Below, piece after piece: positions 26,035 through 34,962 of a stretch of DNA of 64,000 nucleotides. The DNA comes from Moellerella sp963519845 (GTDB lineage Bacteria > Pseudomonadota > Gammaproteobacteria > Enterobacterales > Enterobacteriaceae). Positions within the stretch are counted from its first letter, which is position 1. Every line of letters begins with the position of its first letter. The notes under the pieces were generated by a model, which saw only the letters and a program-made list of their open reading frames with translations, was not told the DNA's origin and did not search any database. The position numbers and the translations under genes were made by a program. The stretch spans positions 1 to 64,000 of the forward strand of contig CAUQNX010000016.1 of NCBI GenBank assembly GCA_963519845.1. The letters run 5' to 3'.

Positions 26035-27153
26035 ATGGAAGGAGATAACTCTGTTATTTCTCCTCATGGCATCAATCGCCGTGACTTTATGAAATTATGT
26101 ACAGCCTTAGCGGCAACCATGGGATTAAGTGGCAAAGCTGCCGCCCAAATTGCTGATTCTATTAGTGACCCTATGCGTCCTCCAGTTATCTGGATTGGGG
26201 CTCAAGAGTGCACAGGCTGTACGGAATCCTTACTATGCGCCACTCACCCCACTCTCGAAAACTTAATTCTCGACACCATTTCCCTTGAATATCATGAAGT
26301 ATTATCTGCGGCATTTGGTGAGCAAGTTGAAGAGAATAAACACAATGCAATGGAGAAATATAAAGGCAAATATATTCTGGTCGTTGATGGTTCTATCCCG
26401 CTAAAAGATAATGGCATTTATTGCATGGTGGCAGGCAAACCCATAGTCGAGCATATACGTAAAGTGGCTGAAAATGCGGCTTCGATTATTGCAATTGGTT
26501 CTTGTGCGGCATGGGGTGGCGTTGCTGCATCGGGCGATAATCCAACAGGTGCAGTGGGTCTGGATAAAGTCATAAAAGATAAAACAGTCATTAATATTCC
26601 AGGCTGTCCTCCCAATCCACATAACTTCTTAGCTACTGTTGCTCATGTTATTACCTTTAATCGACCTCCCAAACTAGATAGTAAAAATCGGCCATTATTT
26701 GCCTATGGGCGCCTTATTCATGAGCACTGTGAACGTCGTCCACACTTCGACGCAGGTCGTTTTGCTAAAGAATTTGGAGATGATGGCCACCGCGAAGGCT
26801 GGTGCTTATACCATTTAGGCTGTAAAGGCCCTGAAACCTATGGTAACTGCTCTACACTACAGTTTTGCGATGTGGGCGGTGCTTGGCCAGTTGCCATTGG
26901 ACATCCCTGCTATGGCTGTAACGAAGAGAATATCGGATTCCACAAAGGTATTCATCAGCTGGCAAGTGTTGAAAATCCTACACCGCGCGTTGATAAACCG
27001 GATGTAAATAATCGAGAAGGTGGACAAGTTTCATCTACCGCAGTCGGTCTTATCGGCGGTGTAGTTGGATTAGTTGCGGGTGTGAGCGTGATGGCAGTAC
27101 GTGAATTAGGTCGTCAAAAACGCCAAAATGACTCTGACTCACGGGGAGAATAA
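26035..27153 (+). CDS. hybO: Hydrogenase-2 small subunit HybO
   Basis: The 372-residue [NiFe]-hydrogenase small subunit begins with a Tat signal (NRRDFMKLC, Ala-rich h-region), then the FeS-cluster cysteines: ECTGCTESLL, GSCAAWGG, PGCPPNPHNF (proximal), HCERRPHFDAG, EGWCLYHLGCKG (distal/medial) and CYGCNEENIGFH. A C-terminal membrane anchor (GLIGGVVGLVAGVSVMAV) is present. It moves electrons from the NiFe centre in HybC to HybA. Length and motifs are nearly those of E. coli HybO, so a membrane-bound, periplasm-facing uptake hydrogenase is expected. First gene of the FNR-boxed operon. Confidence 0.98.
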   Translation: MEGDNSVISPHGINRRDFMKLCTALAATMGLSGKAAAQIADSISDPMRPPVIWIGAQECTGCTESLLCATHPTLENLILDTISLEYHEVLSAAFGEQVEENKHNAMEKYKGKYILVVDGSIPLKDNGIYCMVAGKPIVEHIRKVAENAASIIAIGSCAAWGGVAASGDNPTGAVGLDKVIKDKTVINIPGCPPNPHNFLATVAHVITFNRPPKLDSKNRPLFAYGRLIHEHCERRPHFDAGRFAKEFGDDGHREGWCLYHLGCKGPETYGNCSTLQFCDVGGAWPVAIGHPCYGCNEENIGFHKGIHQLASVENPTPRVDKPDVNNREGGQVSSTAVGLIGGVVGLVAGVSVMAVRELGRQKRQNDSDSRGE

Positions 27154-27155
27154 CC

Positions 27156-28142
27156 GTGAATAGACGAAATTTCCTTAAACTCTCAGCAGGGGGTGCATTG
27201 CTAGCTGGCACTAGCTCCCCTAGCTTGGCGGTGGAAAATAGACCGCCAATTCCAAACGCTCTTGGCATGCTATATGACTCAACCTTATGTATTGGCTGTC
27301 AGGCTTGTGTTACCAAATGTCAGGAAATTAACCATCCAGAGCCGAATCCTGTTGGTGAAAAAACTTGGTCTAACAACGATAAACTGACTCCTTATACCAA
27401 TAATATTATCCAAGTTTGGAGCAGTGGCACAGGCGTTAATAAAGATCAGGAAAAAGATGGTTATGCCTACATTAAAAAACAGTGTATGCATTGCATCGAT
27501 CCAAATTGCGTCTCTGTTTGTCCGGTTTCAGCACTGAAGAAAGATCCAAAAACCGGCATTGTTCACTACGATGCTAGTGTGTGTACTGGTTGCCGCTACT
27601 GCATGGTTGGCTGCCCATTCAATATTCCCAAATATGCTTACGACGACAAATTTGGGGCGATTCACAAATGTGAACTCTGCAATCAAAAGGGCGTTGAACG
27701 TCTAGATAAAGGGGGTTTACCCGGTTGTGTTGAAGTCTGTCCTGCGGGTGCGGTGATTTTCGGTACGCGTGAAGAGTTACTGGCTGAAGCGAAAAAACGT
27801 TTGACGCTAAAAGCTGGTGATGAGTACGGCTACCCACGGCAAACGCTACACAGTCAAGATCCTTATCTACATCCAGTGGCTAAATATGAACCTCATATTT
27901 ATGGTGAAAAAGAGGGTGGTGGCACACAAGTGCTTGTCCTATCTGGTGTTCCTTACCAGAACCTTGGATTGCCTGAGTTAGCCGAATTGTCGACCGGTGC
28001 GCGCTCTGAAAAAGTTCAACACACAGTGTATAAAGGCATGGTTCTGCCACTGGCGGCGTTAGCGGGATTAAGCTTCTTGGTTTATCGCAATACCAAGAAT
28101 AGTGATGAAAAAGAGGATGATCATCATGACGACGCACCATAA
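27156..28142 (+). CDS. hybA: Hydrogenase-2 ferredoxin-like subunit HybA
   Basis: The 328-residue periplasmic iron-sulfur protein has a Tat signal (NRRNFLKLS) and four [4Fe-4S]-type Cys groups (CIGCQACVTKC, CMHCIDPNCVSVCP, CTGCRYCMVGCPF, CELCNQKGV/GCVEVCPAG). A single C-terminal membrane segment (MVLPLAALAGLSFLVY) follows. It starts with GTG two bases after the hybO stop. HybA carries electrons from HybO to the quinone-reactive HybB. The 3' end overlaps hybB. Confidence 0.97.
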   Translation: MNRRNFLKLSAGGALLAGTSSPSLAVENRPPIPNALGMLYDSTLCIGCQACVTKCQEINHPEPNPVGEKTWSNNDKLTPYTNNIIQVWSSGTGVNKDQEKDGYAYIKKQCMHCIDPNCVSVCPVSALKKDPKTGIVHYDASVCTGCRYCMVGCPFNIPKYAYDDKFGAIHKCELCNQKGVERLDKGGLPGCVEVCPAGAVIFGTREELLAEAKKRLTLKAGDEYGYPRQTLHSQDPYLHPVAKYEPHIYGEKEGGGTQVLVLSGVPYQNLGLPELAELSTGARSEKVQHTVYKGMVLPLAALAGLSFLVYRNTKNSDEKEDDHHDDAP

Positions 28143-29313
28143 ATTAAAACCCCTTGGCGGGCGTTTAGTCAGTTGGCCAGTGATTGTCTTCGGCCCTTTT
28201 ATTCTGCTGTGTATCTTTTTAATCGTTAAGCGGCTGATCTTTGGACTGGGCTCAGTTTCTGATCTCAATGGTGGCTATCCTTGGGGAATATGGATCGCCT
28301 TTGACTTATTGATTGGTACTGGCTTCGCTTGTGGTGGCTGGGCATTAGCTTGGGCAGTTTATGTATGTAATAGAGGCGAATATCATCCATTAGTTCGCCC
28401 CGCTTTACTCGCCAGTCTGTTCGGTTACTCCCTTGGGGGTTTATCTATTACCATTGATGTTGGTCGATACTGGAATCTGCCCTATTTCTATATTCCGGGC
28501 TTCTTTAACACTAACTCAGTCCTATTTGAAACCGCCGTCTGTATGACCATCTATATCGGGGTGATGATACTGGAATTTGCTCCTGCGTTATGCGAACGCT
28601 TTGGTTGGAAGGTCTCATTAAAACGCTTAAATAAAGCTATGTTCTTTATTTTGGCTTTTGGTGCGCTGCTGCCAACCATGCACCAATCATCCATGGGTTC
28701 ACTGATGATTGCCGCTGGTCATAAAGTCCACCCGATTTGGCAAAGCTATGAAATGCTGCCGATACTGTCATTGATTACCGCATTTATCATGGGTTTCTCT
28801 ATTGTTATCTTTGAAGGCTCTTTACTACAAGCCGCCTTAAAAGGAAAAGGAGCCGATGAGCGTCCGCTGTTTATCCGTTTAACCAAGATTATCCAAGTCT
28901 TCTTAGTTCTCTTCTTGGTCTGCCGTTTTGGTGAGCTGATTTATCGCGGCAAGATGCACTATGTGATGGCCTTTGATTTCTACTCTATGATGTTTTGGAT
29001 TGAAACCGCATTACTGCTCTTTCCGCTGCTGATGTTCCGTGTGCCATCGTTACGTAATGATTCAAGATGCTTGTATATCAGCGGCTTAAGCATGTTGATT
29101 GGCGCTGCTATGTGGCGGATGAGCTACTCTCTGGTTGCCTTTAATCCCGGTGATGGCTACGACTATTTTCCAACGACAGAAGAGCTATTAATTTCAATTG
29201 GTTTCGTGGCGATCGAGATATGTGCCTATATCTTGCTAATCCGCCTGTTACCCATTCTTCCTGCATTAAAAAAATCGCCTATGAAACATTCTCAGGCCCG
29301 AGGTAAAGCATGA
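28126..29313 (+). CDS. hybB: Hydrogenase-2 integral membrane subunit HybB (NrfD-like)
   Basis: The 395-residue NrfD/PsrC-family protein spans the membrane about ten times. Stretches such as FGLGSVSDLNGGYPWGIWIA, LIGTGFACGGWALAWAVY and LPTMHQSSMGSLM closely match E. coli HybB. It passes electrons to menaquinone and in E. coli allows proton-driven reverse operation. The start is placed at the ATG at 28126 (peptide MTTHHKLKPLGG), by similarity to the E. coli N-terminus; a frame from 28102 is open but adds residues with no counterpart. The start overlaps the hybA end by 17 bases, and the 3' end overlaps hybC by 4. Confidence 0.96.
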   Translation: MTTHHKLKPLGGRLVSWPVIVFGPFILLCIFLIVKRLIFGLGSVSDLNGGYPWGIWIAFDLLIGTGFACGGWALAWAVYVCNRGEYHPLVRPALLASLFGYSLGGLSITIDVGRYWNLPYFYIPGFFNTNSVLFETAVCMTIYIGVMILEFAPALCERFGWKVSLKRLNKAMFFILAFGALLPTMHQSSMGSLMIAAGHKVHPIWQSYEMLPILSLITAFIMGFSIVIFEGSLLQAALKGKGADERPLFIRLTKIIQVFLVLFLVCRFGELIYRGKMHYVMAFDFYSMMFWIETALLLFPLLMFRVPSLRNDSRCLYISGLSMLIGAAMWRMSYSLVAFNPGDGYDYFPTTEELLISIGFVAIEICAYILLIRLLPILPALKKSPMKHSQARGKA

Positions 29314-31013
29314 GCCAACGTATAACAATAGATCCCGTCACTCGTATCGAAGGTCATTTACGCATTGATTGCGAAATCGAAGATGGAAAAGTGACTAAAG
29401 CTTGGGCATCCGGCACCATGTGGCGAGGTATGGAAGAGATAGTTAAAGGTAAAGATGCCCGCGATGCATGGATGATTATGCAGCGCATCTGCGGCGTATG
29501 TACCACAGTGCATGGGATTATCTCTGTTCGCACCGTTGAAAATGCGCTCAATATTGAAGTTCCAGTAAATGCTCAATATATCCGTAATATGATCTTGGCC
29601 GCTCATACTATCCAAGATCATATTGTTCATTTTTATCAATTATCTGCACTAGACTGGGTGGATATCACCTCAGCATTACAAGCTGATCCCAACAAAGCGG
29701 CGGAGATATTAAAAGGCGTTTCAACATGGTCGTTGAATAGCCCAGAAGAGTTCACCCGCGTACAGAATAAAATCAAAAATTTGGTGGCTAGCGGTCAGTT
29801 AGGTATCTTTGCCAATGGCTATTGGGGTCATCCAGCGATGAAATTGTCGCCGGAAGTGAACCTAATTGCAGTGGCTCACTATCTGCAAGCATTAGAGTGT
29901 CAACGTGATGCGAACCGTATAGTCGCGCTATTGGGTGGTAAAACCCCGCATATCCAGAATTTAGCGGTTGGTGGCGTGGCTAACCCGATTAATTTAGATG
30001 GCATCGGTGTATTAAATCTTGAACGCCTGATGTATTTAAAATCCTTTATTGACCGCTTAGGCGATTTTATTGAGCAAGTTTATAAAATCGATGCGGCTGT
30101 TATTGCGGCGGGCTATCCAGAGTGGCTTGAAGTGGGCAAAGGGGCCAATCACTATATGTGTGTGCCTGAATTCCCCATGGATAATAAAAATGGCAGCTTC
30201 CTACTACCCGGTGGCTATTTAGAAAATGGTGATTTCAGTACCTATCGCCCTATTACTAGCCATACCGATGAATATTTAATCAATGGTATTAAAGAGAGTG
30301 GTAAACATGCTTGGTATAAAGAAGATGAACCACTTGCGCCTTGGGAAGGTAAAACTAACCCTGATTACACAGGCTGGGACGATGATGGCAAATACTCTTG
30401 GGTTAAGGCCCCGACTTTCTACGATAAAACTGTAGAAGTGGGTCCATTAGCTGACTTGCTATGCAAACTGGCAGCAAAACATCAACCCACCGAAAAACAT
30501 TTCAATGATGTCGCCAATCTATATCAAACGCTGACGGGCAATAGTATTAGCGTCAATCAGTTAGAGTCGACATTTGGTCGTATTATTGGTCGTACCGTTC
30601 GCTGTTGTGTATTAAATGAATCTCTCTCTATTCAGTGGCAAGCCTTGATCGATAATATTGGCCGAGGAGATTACACCACCTTTATTAAACCTAATTTCCC
30701 AGAAAACACCGTAACAAAAGGCGTGGGCTTTGGCGAAGTGCCTCGCGGTTTGTTATCACATTGGATTGTAGTTAAAGATGGCAAAATAGAAAACTATCAA
30801 GCGGTTGTTCCTTCAACTTGGAATGCGGGTCCTCGAAATTTCAATGACGAGCCCGGTCCCTATGAACAAGCGTTAGTAGGAACGCCAATTGCCGATCCAG
30901 CAAAACCGCTGGAAGTGGTGCGAACCATTCACTCATTTGACCCTTGTATGTCCTGTGCTGTCCATATCATTGATATCGAAGGTGCTGAAGTGACTAAGGT
31001 TAAGGTGCTCTAA
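29310..31013 (+). CDS. hybC: Hydrogenase-2 large subunit HybC (NiFe catalytic)
   Basis: The 567-residue catalytic subunit has the N-terminal nickel motif RICGVC and the C-terminal motif DPCMSCAVH. The 15 residues after that His (IIDIEGAEVTKVKVL) are the extension removed by the HybD protease after nickel insertion, the same length as in E. coli HybC. It oxidises H2 at the NiFe(CN)2CO centre. It is exported with HybO through Tat, as it has no signal of its own. Start ATGA overlaps the hybB stop. Length and motifs are intact, so the enzyme should be active. Confidence 0.98.
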   Translation: MSQRITIDPVTRIEGHLRIDCEIEDGKVTKAWASGTMWRGMEEIVKGKDARDAWMIMQRICGVCTTVHGIISVRTVENALNIEVPVNAQYIRNMILAAHTIQDHIVHFYQLSALDWVDITSALQADPNKAAEILKGVSTWSLNSPEEFTRVQNKIKNLVASGQLGIFANGYWGHPAMKLSPEVNLIAVAHYLQALECQRDANRIVALLGGKTPHIQNLAVGGVANPINLDGIGVLNLERLMYLKSFIDRLGDFIEQVYKIDAAVIAAGYPEWLEVGKGANHYMCVPEFPMDNKNGSFLLPGGYLENGDFSTYRPITSHTDEYLINGIKESGKHAWYKEDEPLAPWEGKTNPDYTGWDDDGKYSWVKAPTFYDKTVEVGPLADLLCKLAAKHQPTEKHFNDVANLYQTLTGNSISVNQLESTFGRIIGRTVRCCVLNESLSIQWQALIDNIGRGDYTTFIKPNFPENTVTKGVGFGEVPRGLLSHWIVVKDGKIENYQAVVPSTWNAGPRNFNDEPGPYEQALVGTPIADPAKPLEVVRTIHSFDPCMSCAVHIIDIEGAEVTKVKVL

Positions 31014-31507
31014 TGCGTATTCTAGTATTGGGTGTGGGTAATATTTTACTCAGCGATGAAGCAATAGGTGTGCGGATCGTGGAAGCACTGGAAGAGCGTT
31101 ATCATCTGCCTGAATGTGTTGAAGTTTTAGATGGTGGAACGGCGGGTATGGAGTTAATTGGGGCGATGGCCGATCGTGACCACCTGATTATTGCTGATGT
31201 GGTGCTATCGAGTCAGCAACCGGGTACCCTTTTCGTATTAAAAGATGAAGAAGTTCCCGCACTATTTACGCGCAAAATTTCCCCTCATCAACTGGGTTTA
31301 TCCGATGTGCTATCCGCCTTACATCTGACGGATGAATTCCCACAGCGTTTAACTCTGGTGGGTATTGTGCCTGAATCATTAGAGCCGCGTATTGGTTTGA
31401 CTGCCGTTGGACAAGCGGCGCTCGAGCCTGCACTGCAAAAAGTGATTGAGACATTGCGCAGTGAAGGTTTAGAAATTATAGCTAAAGAAGAGCCTCTGCA
31501 TGTCTGA
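31013..31507 (+). CDS. hybD: Hydrogenase-2 maturation endopeptidase HybD
   Basis: The 164-residue M52-family protease has the nickel-sensing residues Glu16 (SDEAIG), Asp62 (IIADVV) and His92 (SPHQLG), matching Glu16, Asp62 and His93 of the E. coli enzyme. It clips the C-terminal extension of HybC once nickel is in place. The ATG uses the last base of the hybC stop (TAATG), and the 3' end overlaps hybE by 8 bases. Cytoplasmic. Confidence 0.97.
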   Translation: MRILVLGVGNILLSDEAIGVRIVEALEERYHLPECVEVLDGGTAGMELIGAMADRDHLIIADVVLSSQQPGTLFVLKDEEVPALFTRKISPHQLGLSDVLSALHLTDEFPQRLTLVGIVPESLEPRIGLTAVGQAALEPALQKVIETLRSEGLEIIAKEEPLHV

Positions 31508-31991
31508 TGAAATCAAAGGTTATGACCAAGACCCGCAAACGCTAGTTCAGGCTGCGTTCAAGCGGGTCTCTGAACAATCTATGCACGACCTTTCATTCCT
31601 CCATCCCTCAATGGGAGTATATGCCAGTGAATTTTCATTGTTTGAAAATCAGTGGATTGGGATGGTCATCACGCCGTGGATGCTAAGTGCCATTATTCTT
31701 CCCGGGCCTGAGCAATATTGGCCTCACCGTGTTATCGGTGAAAAAATTGGCTTAGCCCTGCCTTATGGTGAAATGACGTTTACCGTGGGCGAGTTAGAGG
31801 GATTAACCCAATATCTTGCTAGCTCCCTGATGTCGCCTTTAGATCGTCAAATCAGCCCAGAGCACGGTATTCATCTTACGGATGATTGTCGTCGTATTCT
31901 ACTGTCATTGCCAATAGTCGATCCTAATGTTCCGACATCACCAGAACGGAGAGCCCTGTTTAGCCGTCATTTGAGGGATAGCAATGCATGA
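31500..31991 (+). CDS. hybE: Hydrogenase-2 assembly chaperone HybE
   Basis: The 163-residue protein matches the HybE/HupJ family: FKRVSEQSMHDLSFLHP, VYASEFSLFENQWIGMVITPWMLSAIILPG and LPYGEMTFTVGELEG are typical. HybE binds the Tat signal of HybO and delays export until the large subunit has matured. It overlaps both hybD (8 bases) and hypA (8 bases), so the three are tightly coupled. Cytoplasmic; no cofactors visible. Confidence 0.95.
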   Translation: MSDEIKGYDQDPQTLVQAAFKRVSEQSMHDLSFLHPSMGVYASEFSLFENQWIGMVITPWMLSAIILPGPEQYWPHRVIGEKIGLALPYGEMTFTVGELEGLTQYLASSLMSPLDRQISPEHGIHLTDDCRRILLSLPIVDPNVPTSPERRALFSRHLRDSNA

Positions 31992-32325
31992 GGTTTCTCT
32001 GTGCCAAAGCACGCTAGAAATTATTGAGCAGCAAGCTAAACAACATGGTGTGAATAAAGTTACTGGCGTTTGGTTAGAAATTGGTGCGCTCTCTTGTGTT
32101 GAAGAGAGCTCATTTCGTTTCTGTTTTGATATCGCTTGCCGCGGCACTCTGGCTGAGGGTAGCCAGCTACATATTGTATATCGCCCCGCTAAAGCTTGGT
32201 GTTGGGATTGCAGTGAATCAGTCGAAGTGAGCGATCATCAATCCTGCTGCCCTAAGTGTCAAAATCTAAATCTAAAGGTAGAAAACGGAGATAGCTTGCA
32301 GATTAAAGAGCTAGAAGTTGAGTAA
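31984..32325 (+). CDS. hypA: Nickel-insertion protein HypA/HybF
   Basis: The 113-residue protein begins MHEVSLC, whose His2 binds nickel in this family, and has the zinc site CWDCSES and CPKC (about residues 73-93). With HypB it delivers nickel to the hydrogenase large subunit. Its location after hybE is that of hybF in E. coli, yet here it is the only hypA-type gene in the cluster, so it probably serves as the general HypA. Overlaps hybE by 8 bases and is followed by a terminator-like hairpin. Confidence 0.95.
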   Translation: MHEVSLCQSTLEIIEQQAKQHGVNKVTGVWLEIGALSCVEESSFRFCFDIACRGTLAEGSQLHIVYRPAKAWCWDCSESVEVSDHQSCCPKCQNLNLKVENGDSLQIKELEVE

Positions 32326-32370
32326 ATCTCTCGGCTATTAGATATCGAGTTTAATCGATTTTCACTATTT

Positions 32371-32396
32371 CAGTCTCATTTTTTAGACTGTTTTTT
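32371..32396 (+). terminator. Rho-independent terminator between hypA and hypB
   Basis: CAGTCT pairs with AGACTG over an 8-base T-rich loop and is followed by TTTTTT. The stem has only six pairs, so readthrough is likely. It separates the hyb genes from hypBCDE, which carry their own FNR box. Confidence 0.7.
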
Positions 32397-32444
32397 ATTT
32401 AGACAATCCATTAATCGATCTAATGCGAATTATCTTTACTGACC

Positions 32445-32458
32445 TTGAGGTTTATCAA
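32445..32458 (+). promoter_or_regulatory. FNR box upstream of hypB
   Basis: TTGAGGTTTATCAA matches TTGAT-N4-ATCAA at nine of ten positions. It lies 62 bp before the hypB start and after the hypA terminator, so it should drive hypBCDE and the nickel transport genes under anaerobic conditions. E. coli likewise has an FNR-dependent promoter for hypB, located inside hypA. Confidence 0.75.
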
Positions 32459-32519
32459 CCCATTCATCGTTACTTTTCTCTAATCTAACTATTAAAATAT
32501 GCAGTTGGGAGTGGATCTT

Positions 32520-33578
32520 ATGTGTAGTACTTGTGGATGTGCCGCGGGCGAGCGTCGGATAGAGGGTGATGAACATTCTCACCATCATGATCAGCCTCAC
32601 ACACATGATCATGGGCATAGTCATAGCCATGATCAGGATCATCATGGGCACGATCATCATCACGAACATGAATATAGCCATGATCATGATCACCCGCATG
32701 ACCATGATGATAAAAGTAAAACGACCATTATTCATCACCACTACTATCATCAGGGTGATGTTCATCATCACTACCACCAGCATGAACAGCCTTCGAGCCA
32801 TGAAAAAACACATGAACATCAGCATGAACACCCGCATGTTGAACATAACTTTAAACCTGTCGGTGAACATCAGGATCTCGATTATGGTCATGGTGAAGCA
32901 GGAACTCACGCGCCCGGTATTAGCCAAAAACGTATGCTGCAAATCGAGATGGATGTATTAGGCAAAAATAACCATCTGGCAGCCCATAATCGTGAAGACT
33001 TTAATGCGAAAAATATTTTAGCCTTAAATCTCGTCTCTAGCCCCGGCTCAGGTAAAACCACATTACTGACAGAAACCCTGTTGCGCCTGCGTGACAAAGT
33101 CAGCTGTGCCGTTGTCGAAGGGGATCAGCAAACTACGAATGATGCTCAACGTATCCGTGAAACTGGTGTACCAGCAATTCAAGTGAATACTGGCAAAGGT
33201 TGTCATCTGGACGCTCAGATGGTGCACGATGCCATGGATCGTCTTAATTTAGCGGATAGTAGCCTACTCTTTATTGAGAACGTCGGTAATTTAGTTTGCC
33301 CTGCCAGTTTTGATTTAGGTGAGCGTCATAAAGTTGCAGTTCTATCAGTAACTGAAGGTGAAGATAAACCTCTGAAATACCCGCATATGTTCGCGGCGGC
33401 AGATATTATGATTTTAAATAAAATCGATTTACTGCCTTATCTGCATTTTGATGTGGAAGCCTGTATTGCCAATGCAAAACGTGTCAATCCAAACATTCAA
33501 GTAATTCAACTGTCGGCCACCTCGGGCGAAGGTATGGATGCTTGGCTCGCTTGGCTGGAGACTCAGCTATGTGCTTAG
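32520..33578 (+). CDS. hypB: Nickel-storing GTPase HypB with a very long His-rich region
   Basis: The 352-residue HypB begins MCSTCGC, the CxxCGC nickel motif as in E. coli, so the ATG at 32520 was chosen (GGGAG upstream) over the longer frame from 32499. Residues 19-130 contain 41 histidines in 112 residues, a large HD/HH-rich nickel store. The GTPase domain follows (SSPGSGKTTLL; EGDQQT; NKIDLLPY) with metal ligands GKGCHLD and NLVCPAS. It loads nickel into HybC together with HypA. E. coli HypB lacks such a His tract; it occurs in some other bacteria. The 3' end overlaps hypC by 10 bases. Confidence 0.97.
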   Translation: MCSTCGCAAGERRIEGDEHSHHHDQPHTHDHGHSHSHDQDHHGHDHHHEHEYSHDHDHPHDHDDKSKTTIIHHHYYHQGDVHHHYHQHEQPSSHEKTHEHQHEHPHVEHNFKPVGEHQDLDYGHGEAGTHAPGISQKRMLQIEMDVLGKNNHLAAHNREDFNAKNILALNLVSSPGSGKTTLLTETLLRLRDKVSCAVVEGDQQTTNDAQRIRETGVPAIQVNTGKGCHLDAQMVHDAMDRLNLADSSLLFIENVGNLVCPASFDLGERHKVAVLSVTEGEDKPLKYPHMFAAADIMILNKIDLLPYLHFDVEACIANAKRVNPNIQVIQLSATSGEGMDAWLAWLETQLCA

Positions 33579-33865
33579 GCATTCCGGGTAAAATTGTGGC
33601 GGTGGGTGAAGATATTCACCAACTGGCACAAGTTGAGGTTTGCGGTGTAAAACGTGATGTAAATATTGGGCTGGTATGTGAAGGTGACACCGCCGAGATG
33701 TTAGGTCAGTGGGTGCTGGTTCACGTGGGTTTTGCCATGAGCATTATTAATGAAGAAGAGGCCCAATCCACACTCGATGCATTAATGGCAATGAGTCAGT
33801 TAGATCATGAAGTGAATGATTTTAGCGGTTTAAATTCTGGAGTAACAGATGCAGTACGTCGATGA
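33569..33865 (+). CDS. hypC: Hydrogenase maturation chaperone HypC
   Basis: The 98-residue protein starts MCLGIPGKIV, with the essential Cys2 after Met removal; this fixes the start at 33569 and excludes the nine upstream residues. HypC carries the Fe(CN)2CO unit between HypD and the large subunit. E. coli uses a special paralogue, HybG, for hydrogenase-2, but no second copy is present here, so this one must serve HybC. It overlaps hypB by 10 bases and hypD by 17. Confidence 0.96.
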   Translation: MCLGIPGKIVAVGEDIHQLAQVEVCGVKRDVNIGLVCEGDTAEMLGQWVLVHVGFAMSIINEEEAQSTLDALMAMSQLDHEVNDFSGLNSGVTDAVRR

Positions 33866-34961
33866 GTTCCGCGACCCTGCTTTAGCTAAAGTTTTACTGG
33901 ATCATATTCGCCAACGTGTTTCAGAGATACCGCAAGCAAAGCAGAGCCCATTACAATTAATGGAAGTCTGTGGGGGACATACCCACGCAATTTTTAAATT
34001 TGGTATCGATCAGCTTCTACCGCCTGAGATTGAATTTATTCACGGGCCGGGTTGTCCGGTCTGTGTACTCCCCATGGGGCGGATCGATAACTGCATTGAG
34101 ATAGCCAATCATCCCGAAGTGATCTTTTGTACTTATGGCGATGCAATGCGTGTTCCCGGCAAAAATGGTTCACTATTAGATGCCAAACGTCGAGGGGCAG
34201 ATATCCGCATCGTCTATTCTCCCTTAGATGCTTTAGCGCTTGCCGAACAAAATCCCGATCGTCAGGTGGTTTTTTTTGGGTTAGGTTTTGAAACGACAAT
34301 GCCGAGCACAGCCTTGATTTTACAACAGGCTCGTCAGCGCAATCTGCAAAGTTTTACCGTCTTTTGCCAACATATCACCATTATTCCCACGCTACGCAGC
34401 TTATTAGAGCAGCCAGATGTGCGCATCGATGGTTTTCTGGCGCCGGGTCATGTCAGTATGGTGATTGGCACTCATCCCTATCAGTTTATTACCGATGAAT
34501 TTGATAAGCCGCTGGTGGTTACTGGCTTTGAGCCATTAGATATTTTGCAATCCCTCGCCATGATAGTCGATCAAATCGCAGAGGGTCGATGTGAAGTGGA
34601 AAACCAATATAAGCGTATTGTGGCCGAGCAGGGCAATCTTCTAGCATTGAAAGCACTGGAAGAGGTATTTGAATTAAGAGAATCCAGTGAATGGCGCGGG
34701 CTAGGCGAAATCGCGGGCTCTGGTGTTCAGTTAACCGCTGATTATCAATTCTTTGACGCTGAACGCCGTTTTCAAGTTCAAGCCAATCAGGTTGCTGACG
34801 ACCCGCAGGCACGTTGTGGTGATGTTTTAACCGGTCGATGTAAGCCCAGTGACTGTCCACTTTTTGGTCAGCGCTGTACGCCACAAACGGCTTTTGGGGC
34901 CTTAATGGTCTCTTCCGAAGGCGCTTGCGCAGCCTATTATCAATATCGTCGGGAGGCGTAA
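33849..34961 (+). CDS. hypD: Iron-sulfur scaffold HypD (Fe-CN-CO assembly)
   Basis: The 370-residue HypD has the conserved metal and redox motifs CGGHTHAIFKFG, GPGCPVCVLP, a central APGHVSMVIG, and the C-terminal [4Fe-4S] cysteines (ARCGDVLTGRCKPSDC, FGQRC, EGACAAYY). It is the platform, with HypC, on which the Fe(CN)2CO group is built. Full length compared with E. coli (373). One base separates it from hypE. Confidence 0.97.
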   Translation: MQYVDEFRDPALAKVLLDHIRQRVSEIPQAKQSPLQLMEVCGGHTHAIFKFGIDQLLPPEIEFIHGPGCPVCVLPMGRIDNCIEIANHPEVIFCTYGDAMRVPGKNGSLLDAKRRGADIRIVYSPLDALALAEQNPDRQVVFFGLGFETTMPSTALILQQARQRNLQSFTVFCQHITIIPTLRSLLEQPDVRIDGFLAPGHVSMVIGTHPYQFITDEFDKPLVVTGFEPLDILQSLAMIVDQIAEGRCEVENQYKRIVAEQGNLLALKALEEVFELRESSEWRGLGEIAGSGVQLTADYQFFDAERRFQVQANQVADDPQARCGDVLTGRCKPSDCPLFGQRCTPQTAFGALMVSSEGACAAYYQYRREA

Positions 34962-34962
34962 G

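Noticed and set aside
32436..32961. Met/Ile-rich and Met/Val-rich frames over the hypB 5' part on both strands
   Set aside because: They are frame-shifted readings of the CAT/CAC-rich histidine region of hypB.
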